From an uncultured Porphyromonadaceae bacterium (GTDB lineage Bacteria; Bacteroidota; Bacteroidia; Bacteroidales; Muribaculaceae), in assembly GCA_900548705.1 (NCBI GenBank), contig URLF01000120.1, positions 1 to 5,986 of the forward strand: DNA of 5,986 nucleotides, read 5' to 3'. Within the stretch, counting starts at the first letter, position 1. The number at the start of each line of letters is the position of its first letter. A program made the translations under genes and the position numbers. Under the pieces are notes generated by a model. The model was not told where the DNA came from. It made no database searches and was given only the letters and a program-made list of their open reading frames with translations. Shown here in pieces: positions 1-5,789 of this stretch.

Positions 1-146
1 GGGGGGAGCCACATCGCGACAAGCTTTGTCCTGACAATCGAGCAGAGGATTGTCAGCACCTGCACGCCGCTGAACAGCCCCATCACCTTCAGCACTCTCG
101 CCGAGAGGGTCGGGCGGCGCGGCGTCACCGGGCATCTGTCGGTCAT
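1..146 (-). CDS. Polysaccharide/O-antigen flippase (Wzx/MATE-like), N-terminal fragment
   Basis: The ATG at 146-144 overlaps the TGA stop of the upstream EnvC-like gene in an ATGA arrangement, so the two are almost certainly translationally coupled. The reading frame stays open for 48 codons to the left edge of the window, where the gene is cut. After a short basic N-terminus (MTDRCPVTPRRP...) the visible part contains the segment GLFSGVQVLTILCSIVRTKL followed by VAMWLP. In Bacteroidota this pattern (first membrane helix, then a conserved RTKLVA-W stretch) is typical of the start of Wzx-type lipopolysaccharide or O-antigen translocases, which have 12 or more membrane helices and flip undecaprenyl-linked glycans across the inner membrane. 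Only the first helix, at about residues 19-38, is visible, so substrate and full domain structure cannot be judged. Another MOP-superfamily exporter is the main alternative. Confidence 0.72.
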   Translation of the reverse strand, partial: MTDRCPVTPRRPTLSARVLKVMGLFSGVQVLTILCSIVRTKLVAMWLP

Positions 147-1996
147 TTGCGGAGCCATAGCTCGGGGTTCTCCTTCTTGCGGCCGTCACGCACCTCGAAG
201 TGAAGCACACTGCGTCCGTTGTCTTTCGGGTCTGAGAAGACTGAGCCGATGTTCTGTCCGGCTTTGACTTTCTGCCCGGTGGAGACGGAGACGGAACCGA
301 GGTTGGCGTAGACGGTCATATGGGTGCCGTGGCGGATAACCACCACTGAGTTGTAGCCTTCGGGACGGAACACCGCCGACACTTCGCCGTCGCACACGCT
401 TCTCACCGCTGCCCCTTTCGAGGTCTCGATGTCGATTCCGGCGTTGTCGGTCACGACATGGGGGAGGGAGGGATGCTGCTGTCGTCCGAAATGCTTCACT
501 ATCGTGTAGCGGCCTGTTATCGGGAATGGGAGTGAGCCCTTGAGCGACGCGAAATCGGTGCCTGTCTCGACCTCCTTGGGTGCGGTGCCGCTCTCGGCTG
601 CATGGTCGGGAGTGTGGAGTGTCGGGGCTTCGGGGCCTTCCGGGGCGGGAGCGGTGGATGCGCCCGACTTGCCGGGACGCTTGACCGGTTTTGTCTTGGC
701 CCGTTTCTCCTCCTTGCGCTTTCTCTCTTCGGCGGCCTTGCGTTCCTTCTCGGCGCGACGGGCCTCCTCTTCCGCCTTTTTGGCAGCTTCCTTGGCCTCG
801 CGGGCGGCTTTCTTGGCGGCTTCAGCCTCGGCTGCCTTTTTGGCTGCGGCCTGGCGTTCCTCTTCCCGGCGCGCCTCTTTCTGGGCTTTCTCCGCTTCTT
901 TACGGGCAGCTTCCGCCTGGGCCTCTTTTCTGGCGGCTTCTTCAGTCGCGGCTTTCTTGGCGGCCTCGGCTTCGGCGGCCTCACGGGCTTTGCGTGCAGC
1001 TTCCTCCGCTGCGGCCTTCCTTGCGGCTTCCTCCTCGGCTGCTTTGCGGGCTGCTTCGGCTTCCGCCGCCTTGCGGGCCTTCTCAGCCTCGGCGGCTTTT
1101 CGGGCGGCCTCACGTTTGGCCGCTTCGCGGGCTATCACATTGTCAAGCTCGCGGTCGAGGGCGTTGGCGCGGGCGCGTTGCTCGGCCATTATCTCTTTCA
1201 ACGCTCCCCCCTGGCTTCGCAGTTCATCGACGAGGTTGGCTGTCTCGGTCTGTTTCTTCACGAGTGAGGCACGTTCTCCAGAGAGCTGGTTTTTCGATTT
1301 GGCGGCATGGTCGGCCAGTGAGGCCAGGCGATGGCGTTTCCCCTCCAGAGCCTCGCGGGCGGCGGAGATTTCTGCCGCGCGTTTCTCGCGCCACTTGGCG
1401 AACTGCCTGAGGTAGCGCAGGCGGCGGTAAGCCTGGGCGAATGAGTCGGAGGAGAATATGAAGGCCAGGGCACTCATCTGCTGGCGGCGTCCCTGGGAAC
1501 GCTTGATGGCCTTGACGTAGGTAGCGGTGATCTGGCGCAGATGGGTGTCGAGGGCTGAGATGGAGTCGTTTAGGGTGGCGATGTCGGCGTTGATGGAGTC
1601 GAGACGGAGGGAAATCTCACCGATGCGGGTGTTGCACTGCTCGATTTCACCCTCGACGAGGTTGAGCTGGCTGAGCTTGCGCGATGTCTCCTCGGCGTTG
1701 AGCTGAATCTGGCGGCGCGTCTCCTTGATGTCGGTCTCGGCGCGTGACTTGTCGCGCCTTACCTCCTTCTCCGAGCGGTTGCTGTCGGCGGTTTTCCCCT
1801 TCGAGGTGGTCTTTTTCTTGGCCGTGCCTTGTTTAGAGGTGGATTTTCCGGTCGAGGATTTCTTTTTGGTGGATGTCTTTTTGGCGGGGGTCTCGGTCTT
1901 GGGACGCGAGGAGTTTTTCCGTTTCTGCTGTGAGGCGGAATCGACTGGAATAAGCAGCAGAAGGGATGCAAGCAATATGGTCAGGAACCTTGACAC
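143..1996 (-). CDS. EnvC-like murein hydrolase activator: coiled coil, TolA-like helix and degenerate LytM (M23) domain
   Basis: The product is 617 aa. Layout: signal peptide about 1-21 (MSRFLTILLASLLLLIP core); K/S/T-rich linker 25-70; coiled coil about 75-290, containing the EnvC/PcsB-like segment LAFIFSSDSFAQAYRRLRYL (177-196); Ala/Lys/Glu-rich helix 288-436; P/A-rich hinge 437-480; LytM/M23 domain about 487-617, ending NPELWLRK much as EnvC ends. Active-site positions are eroded. The first His of HxGxD is Asn518 (NAGID) with Asp522 kept, the His of the YxHL motif is Asn565 (YANL), and HxH is V597-L-H599. Only two of the usual zinc ligands remain, so it is probably an amidase activator or scaffold in the periplasm rather than an endopeptidase. 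The start is GTG: the frame has a TAA at 2017-2015 and no ATG before the signal peptide. It lies 48 bp after the DUF4292 gene and overlaps the flippase start. Family assignment is firm; the lack of catalysis is inferred. Confidence 0.9.
   Translation of the reverse strand: MSRFLTILLASLLLLIPVDSASQQKRKNSSRPKTETPAKKTSTKKKSSTGKSTSKQGTAKKKTTSKGKTADSNRSEKEVRRDKSRAETDIKETRRQIQLNAEETSRKLSQLNLVEGEIEQCNTRIGEISLRLDSINADIATLNDSISALDTHLRQITATYVKAIKRSQGRRQQMSALAFIFSSDSFAQAYRRLRYLRQFAKWREKRAAEISAAREALEGKRHRLASLADHAAKSKNQLSGERASLVKKQTETANLVDELRSQGGALKEIMAEQRARANALDRELDNVIAREAAKREAARKAAEAEKARKAAEAEAARKAAEEEAARKAAAEEAARKAREAAEAEAAKKAATEEAARKEAQAEAARKEAEKAQKEARREEERQAAAKKAAEAEAAKKAAREAKEAAKKAEEEARRAEKERKAAEERKRKEEKRAKTKPVKRPGKSGASTAPAPEGPEAPTLHTPDHAAESGTAPKEVETGTDFASLKGSLPFPITGRYTIVKHFGRQQHPSLPHVVTDNAGIDIETSKGAAVRSVCDGEVSAVFRPEGYNSVVVIRHGTHMTVYANLGSVSVSTGQKVKAGQNIGSVFSDPKDNGRSVLHFEVRDGRKKENPELWLRK
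689..1135 (-). repeat. Coding repeat: Ala/Lys/Glu-rich TolA-like helix inside the EnvC-like gene
   Basis: Residues 288-436 of the EnvC-like protein are built from imperfect 8-9-residue units such as AEAARKAAE, EEAARKAA and AEAAKKAA, then become more charged (RREEERQ, KAEEEARRAEKERK, EERKRKEEKRAK). The DNA is correspondingly repetitive, with GCC/GCG alanine codons alternating with AAG, CGC and GAG. With alternating acidic and basic residues and almost no Pro or Gly, it should form a long single alpha helix, about 22 nm if fully helical (148 residues at 0.15 nm rise). Such helices bridge the periplasm in TolA-like proteins. The repetition also explains the long spurious open frames on the opposite strand over this interval. 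Confidence 0.8.
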
Positions 1997-2044
1997 GGAT
2001 GAATGGCGGTTTTTTTAGAGACTGATAATGTGGCCCATTGGGGG

Positions 2045-2896
2045 TCAGAAGCTTTTGAGCAGTGAGGTCAGGGATGACATCTCGATTCGTTCGCAGTTGT
2101 CGGGGATGCGGCAGCTTTTCACCACTCCGGTGTTGAATTTCGAACCGTTGAGGTCCCAGCGGAGGGTGACGGCGATTTTCTTCCCGCGTGAGGTCTCGAG
2201 CTTCACCTCCTGCGCGAACCATCCGCAGGTGCGGCTCTCGAAGATGTCGTTGTAATTGGCCGATACTGTCCCGAAGTTCTTGACTTCGACGATTGCGCCC
2301 CGGAGGGCGTTGGAGGTGTTGGAGGCTAGGAATCCGTAGTTATACATCTCGGGCTGGCTGCGGGGAAGCAGGTACCAGCCGTTATCCGCCTGCTCGAAGT
2401 CGAAGAGCTTGCGGTCGGCCACGGAGGCTGTCCCTCTCCCGGCGATGAAGGCGCGTCCCATCAGCATGTCCTGTATGTCCTCGATGGTGACGTTGGCGTC
2501 GCCGAGGAGTTTCTTTGTGGGCTGGGAGACATATTTCTTGTGGAACTTGTCGACAGCCACCACCGAATCGCGGTCGACCCAGAGGGTGGCGACTTCAAAG
2601 CCGAGCATCCTGACGGAGATTGAAATCCACTCCCCGCGTTTCATCCATGCTTTTCCGGCGGCGTTGAGCTTGGCGGGGGATGTGAGGGATACTTTCACCC
2701 CTACCTCCACGTCGCTCCAGGGCTTCCAGGATTCGGTGAGCATGGTGTAGCGGCTGTTGAGGGCGGTGTTGGCGGGGACGGCAACACCTTCGCGCAGGTC
2801 GGAACCGGCGGAGGTGGTCTCTTTCTGGGAGCGGCATCCGGCGATGGAGGCTGTCAGGATGACAGCGAGGAGTATTTTCAGGCAGGATTTGAGCAT
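2045..2896 (-). CDS. DUF4292-family lipoprotein, probably LolA/LolB-like fold
   Basis: The product is 283 aa. It begins MLKSCLKILLAVILTASIAG followed by Cys21, a good type II signal peptide with lipobox SIAGC, so it should be a lipoprotein. The residues after Cys (RSQKE) are not the acidic surface-export signal known in Bacteroidota, which suggests it faces the periplasm. The block at 83-122 (basic Gly-Glu-Trp, then ISISVRMLGFEVATLWV, then DRDSVVAVDKFHKKY) is the hallmark I recall for DUF4292. That family resembles LolA/LolB-type lipoprotein carriers in its predicted curved beta sheet, but its function is not settled. The frame stays open upstream to 3118, but that extension overlaps the TPR gene and runs through the G-rich repeat array. 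The ATG at 2896 directly precedes the signal peptide and is clearly the better start. It follows the TPR gene after 133 bp. Confidence 0.87.
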   Translation of the reverse strand: MLKSCLKILLAVILTASIAGCRSQKETTSAGSDLREGVAVPANTALNSRYTMLTESWKPWSDVEVGVKVSLTSPAKLNAAGKAWMKRGEWISISVRMLGFEVATLWVDRDSVVAVDKFHKKYVSQPTKKLLGDANVTIEDIQDMLMGRAFIAGRGTASVADRKLFDFEQADNGWYLLPRSQPEMYNYGFLASNTSNALRGAIVEVKNFGTVSANYNDIFESRTCGWFAQEVKLETSRGKKIAVTLRWDLNGSKFNTGVVKSCRIPDNCERIEMSSLTSLLKSF

Positions 2897-2899
2897 AGT

Positions 2900-3016
2900 G
2901 GGAGGAATGGGAAGATTGGGACTTTGGGGAGAGAGGGGAGGGATGGGAGAGATGGGATTTCTGGGAGGATTGGGAAGATTGGGAGGATTGGGATTTTTGG
3001 GAGAGAGGGGAGGGGG
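2900..3016. repeat. Thirteen-unit 9-bp tandem array, consensus GGGARRATT
   Basis: On the plus strand, GGGA recurs exactly every 9 bases at 2900, 2909, 2918, 2927, 2936, 2945, 2954, 2963, 2972, 2981, 2990, 2999 and 3008. That is thirteen units filling the gap between the TPR gene and the DUF4292 lipoprotein gene. The commonest bodies are GGGAGGATT and GGGAAGATT; others are GGGAGAGAG, GGGATTTCT and GGGATTTTT. The plus strand is the template for the flanking genes, so the transcript is C-rich while the template carries more than a dozen G-runs of three or more. It encodes no stop in the frame of the downstream lipoprotein and would read as Pro-rich peptide, which I regard as incidental. Confidence 0.9.
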
Positions 3017-3029
3017 ATTCTTCGGGAAC

Positions 3030-4883
3030 TCAGTCGACGAAGGGGGTGCGCTGGCGGATTTTCTTTTTGAGGTGCTGGTTGTCGGGGTCGAGCTTGAGGG
3101 CCTTTTCCCAGAAATCAACAGCTTTCCCTACCTCGCGGTTCATGAAGTAGATGTCGCCTGCGTGGTCGAGGACATCCGCCTGCGGGCTGTTCCCTTCGAG
3201 GTCAAGGGCCTGGTCAATCCATTCCTTGGCTTTCACATAGTCTTTTTTCTTGTAGAAAATCCAGGCATAGGTGTCGATGGCCGTGTCGTTCTCGGGGTTG
3301 GCGCGGACACATATCGCGCTGTATCTTTCGGCAAGGTCGAGGTCCTGGTCATTCTCGGCGAGGTAGTAGGCGAAGTTGTTGAGCGCAAGCAGGTTGTCGG
3401 GGTCAAGGCTCACGGCTTCGCGGTAATAGGTGAAGGCGGAGTCGGGCATCTCGCGGGCATAATAGATGTCGCCCATCGAGGCTATGAGCTGTGAGCGGGT
3501 CGAGATGTCCTCCTCGTCGACCAGCGAGAGGGCTTTGCGGAAATAGGCCATCGCCTGGTCATATTCCTTGAGCTGCTGGTAGTTGGCTCCCATCAGCAGG
3601 TTTATCACCTCGTCGTCGGGGAGGAATTCCAGGGCGCGTCGGCCGGTCTCGATGGCTGTCCGGGAGTCGTCGAGCTGTCCGTACAGGCTCATTATCGAGC
3701 GCCAGCGTTGGGGGTTGGAGAGGTCAGCGTCAACGGCGTATTCCTGTTGCTCGGCTGCCCCGCGCAGGTCTCCCGCCACGATGAGATATGAGGAATAGAG
3801 GTCGCGGAACCCGGCTTCGTGGGGATGCTGGGTGAGGAGCGACTCGAAGAGGTTCTTGATTTGGGGCCGTTTGAGGGAGTCGGCATATACGCGCCCCACA
3901 TAGTCGCGGAGCAGTTCGGTCTTGGCTTCCACCTCAAGGTCCTCCTTGAGCAGGGCGTGGCTCACCTCGCGGTCATAGGCGGCTGAGTCGCCACGCTGGA
4001 GATAGAACTGGGCGCGTTTGTAATAGGCGAGTCCGTTGGTGGAGTCGGTGGCGCAGGCAAGGTCGTAATATTCAATCGCCTTGTCGGGGCGGTCGAGAGC
4101 CTGGAAGATGTCACCGGCATAAAGCTGATACTGGATGTTGCGGGGTGAAGAGGCCATCAGCGAGCGTATCTCGTCGAGAGAGGCGGCGGTGTCACCCATG
4201 GCGAGCATGGCGCGTATCTTGTGGGAGGTCAGGCCGAGGTCTTTACCCTCGGCACGTTCGATGCGTTCAAGGATACCGAGCGAACGGCGCAGCGAGGCTG
4301 TGTCGCGTTTTTCCTGGAGCGACTCTACCAGTTTGACGGCCACGTCAGGCTTGGTCGGGTTGAGGGAGTCGACGATGGTCCATACCCTTATCGCCTCGTC
4401 GGTGTTGCCCAGGGTGGTGTTTATCATCCCGTAGAAAATCGAGCTGTAATAGTCTTCAGGATGGAGGTCGAAATGACGGCGCATCATGTTGTAGCCCTTG
4501 AGGGCTATGACGGAATCGTTTCGCCCGAGGGCCATCAGGTAGTAACCGAGGCTCTGGCCGATGGAGGTGTCGGTGGAGTCGAGTTCGTAGGCTCCGCGCA
4601 ACAGTTCGAAGTATGAGTCATCCTCCCCACGGGCATTGCGGGCCATGGCTTCCATGAAGATATAGTCGGCCTTGCGCTGGGTCTCGCTGTCGGCGGCGGT
4701 GACGGTCTTGTCAGCCTTACGGCTCTTGCCGCCCGAGACCGCGCTTCCCCCGGCGAAAGCCAGGAGAATCATCAGGAAGGGGATAAGACGGGTGTATTCG
4801 GTTTTTCTCACTCTGGGAGTCTTGGTTTGTGGGGTTGGGTTGTTGTCAGTTAACGCCGGTGTGGCCGAAGGCTCCGTCGCCAC
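3030..4883 (-). CDS. Membrane-anchored or exported tetratricopeptide-repeat protein
   Basis: The product is 617 aa. A Pro/Thr-rich N-terminus (1-24) is followed by a basic stretch and one hydrophobic segment (about 31-50, TRLIPFLMILLAFAGGSAVS), then a largely helical body of TPR units. The clearest units lie at about 252-284, 390-420, 425-458, 464-497, 498-532, 533-564 and 570-603, with typical endings such as AFTYYREAVSLDPDN and AVDFWEKALKLDPDN. No catalytic motif is visible, so a periplasmic scaffold or adaptor role is the reasonable inference. The ATG at 4883 makes the first 38 bp overlap dut. An in-frame GTG at 4811 (residue 25) would start 34 bp after dut and give a conventional short n-region (VRKTEYTR) before the hydrophobic segment, so the true start is uncertain. 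There is no lipobox Cys. The gene sits between dut and the DUF4292 lipoprotein gene in the same presumed transcript. Confidence 0.88.
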   Translation of the reverse strand: MATEPSATPALTDNNPTPQTKTPRVRKTEYTRLIPFLMILLAFAGGSAVSGGKSRKADKTVTAADSETQRKADYIFMEAMARNARGEDDSYFELLRGAYELDSTDTSIGQSLGYYLMALGRNDSVIALKGYNMMRRHFDLHPEDYYSSIFYGMINTTLGNTDEAIRVWTIVDSLNPTKPDVAVKLVESLQEKRDTASLRRSLGILERIERAEGKDLGLTSHKIRAMLAMGDTAASLDEIRSLMASSPRNIQYQLYAGDIFQALDRPDKAIEYYDLACATDSTNGLAYYKRAQFYLQRGDSAAYDREVSHALLKEDLEVEAKTELLRDYVGRVYADSLKRPQIKNLFESLLTQHPHEAGFRDLYSSYLIVAGDLRGAAEQQEYAVDADLSNPQRWRSIMSLYGQLDDSRTAIETGRRALEFLPDDEVINLLMGANYQQLKEYDQAMAYFRKALSLVDEEDISTRSQLIASMGDIYYAREMPDSAFTYYREAVSLDPDNLLALNNFAYYLAENDQDLDLAERYSAICVRANPENDTAIDTYAWIFYKKKDYVKAKEWIDQALDLEGNSPQADVLDHAGDIYFMNREVGKAVDFWEKALKLDPDNQHLKKKIRQRTPFVD

Positions 4884-5304
4884 GCTCAGTCTCGTCGATA
4901 CGGTCGACCGGTTCCCAGGTCACGCGTGTGTAGCGGGTTATCACCATCTGGCATATCCTCTCGCCGTCGTTGACGGTAAATGGTTCGTTTGACAGGTTGA
5001 TGAGAATCACGCCGATTTCCCCACGGTAGTCGCTGTCGACGGTTCCGGGGGTGTTGACCAGCGATATGCCGTGCTTCAGGGCGAGGCCGCTGCGGGGACG
5101 AATCTGGCATTCGAAGTCACGGGGAAGCTGCAGGCGCAGACCGGTAGGGACGAGTGCCCTTTCCAGCGGCCCGAGGACAATCGGCTTGTCGGGAAGGTAG
5201 GCCCTGACATCCATTCCGGAGGCGCCGGGGGTGGCGTATTCCGGCATCGGGTGATGGGAACTGTTGATAATCTTGACTTTGATATGTTTGTCGGAATTTT
5301 CCAT
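4846..5304 (-). CDS. dut: Deoxyuridine 5'-triphosphate nucleotidohydrolase (dUTPase)
   Basis: The product is 152 aa, the usual length of the homotrimeric dUTPases. It hydrolyses dUTP to dUMP and pyrophosphate in the cytoplasm, keeping uracil out of DNA and feeding dTMP synthesis. All five family motifs are visible in order: motif 1 at 25-35 (TPGASGMDVRA), motif 2 at 70-74 (PRSGL), motif 3 at 84-96 (NTPGTVDSDYRGE, with catalytic Asp90 and the discriminating Tyr93), motif 4 at 115-119 (ERICQ) and motif 5 at 141-150 (RGDGAFGHTG). Motif 5 has Ala145 where Gly is usual; the key Phe146 is kept. The ATG at 5304 is the natural start, with no Shine-Dalgarno sequence upstream, as is normal in Bacteroidota. 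It is the first gene of the operon; its last 38 bp overlap the annotated start of the TPR gene. Confidence 0.97.
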   Translation of the reverse strand: MENSDKHIKVKIINSSHHPMPEYATPGASGMDVRAYLPDKPIVLGPLERALVPTGLRLQLPRDFECQIRPRSGLALKHGISLVNTPGTVDSDYRGEIGVILINLSNEPFTVNDGERICQMVITRYTRVTWEPVDRIDETERGDGAFGHTGVN

Positions 5305-5435
5305 CGTTATGATTCAGTGTATGGGTTCTACCTAATAACACGCGAAAATACGAAAATTCCCGCAAATCCGCATCATAATTTTTTGTAATGTTAGGTTAAA
5401 TAAAGAAAATCACCGATACCTCTTTCCGGGGAGGA
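5305..5435 (-). promoter_or_regulatory. AT-rich leader and probable promoter region of the dut operon
   Basis: This stretch between the repeat block and dut is strikingly AT-rich against the rest of the window. Read on the minus strand, TATTTTCG at 5350-5343 is one base off the Bacteroidota -7 consensus TAnnTTTG and would place transcription start some 30 bases before the dut ATG. No convincing TTTG -33 box sits at the expected distance; a TTTG is present but too close (12 bases upstream of the -7 box). The direct repeat CGAAAAT (5343-5349 and 5351-5357) overlaps the candidate box. The position is logical because an upstream terminator and the repeat block separate dut from any gene to the right. 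The exact boxes are uncertain. Confidence 0.35.
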
Positions 5436-5498
5436 GGTCTCACGCAGATTCCGCAGATACGCGGATTTCTCGCAGATTCCTCGCGGATTAAAAAGGGA
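5436..5498. repeat. Outer CGCAGATT repeat copy (A1)
   Basis: This unit opens GGTCTCACGCAGATTCCGCA and continues with further CGCAGAT/CGCGGAT steps, ending in GGATTAAAAAGGGA. It is nearly identical to the copy at 5503-5554 but carries 11 extra bases (AGATTCCTCGC). Deleting those 11 bases gives exactly the junction seen in the inverted copy at 5831-5877. It is the only copy in the block without its own partner on the right side. Confidence 0.85.
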
Positions 5499-5686
5499 AG
5501 AAGGTCTCACGCAGATTCCGCAGATACGCAGATTTCTCGCAGATTAAAAGGGGAAAGGTCTCACAGATTACACAGATGCCATTCGGGCGCCTTCTCTTCC
5601 GGATGGCCTCTGCGTAATCTGCGTAATCTGCGAGACTTTTTTCTCTCACATTTCTCGCGGAGGTGAGGAGATAAGATTAGGGGAGG

Positions 5687-5719
5687 GGTCTCGCAGATTA
5701 CGCAGATTACGCAGAGACC
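5687..5719. repeat. Compact CGCAGATTA tandem unit with inverted ends
   Basis: This copy is the cleanest example of the 9-bp period: CGCAGATTA, CGCAGATTA, then CGCAGAGACC, framed by GGTCTC at the left and GAGACC at the right, which are reverse complements of each other. It is followed without a gap by the perfect 12-bp palindrome CCATCCGGATGG (5718-5729), whose half-site also flanks the inverted partner copy at 5598-5606. Confidence 0.85.
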
Positions 5720-5741
5720 ATCCGGATGGAATTTAGCACAA

Positions 5742-5789
5742 ATGGGAATTAAGCTGTATGGAAATTAAGCAGTATGGGAATTAACCCGG
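5742..5789. repeat. Three-unit 16-bp tandem repeat (ATGGGAATTAAGCNGT)
   Basis: Three consecutive units of exactly 16 bases start at 5742 (ATGGGAATTAAGCTGT), 5758 (ATGGAAATTAAGCAGT) and 5774 (ATGGGAATTAACCCGG). The first two differ at two positions; the third diverges only at its end, where it merges with the CCCGGATGG of the palindrome arm. The matching place on the left side of the palindrome holds only about 10 unrelated bases, so this array appears to be an insertion or local expansion in one arm. Confidence 0.85.

Noticed and set aside
540..1415. Long plus-strand open frames (up to 291 codons) antisense to the EnvC-like gene
   Set aside because: They read as Ala/Ser/Phe- or Leu/Gly/Phe-rich low-complexity strings, the expected antisense of the GCC/AAG/GAG coding repeats, with no domain.
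1997..2044. Short CCCAATGGG inverted element between DUF4292 and EnvC-like genes as a terminator
   Set aside because: The stem is only a few bases, the A-run is not a T-run on the transcript strand, and the gap of 48 bp fits a continuous operon.
2757..3494. Plus-strand open frame of 245 codons across the G-rich array
   Set aside because: Its Gly-rich part is the array itself and the remainder is antisense to the TPR gene, whose frame has clear repeat structure.
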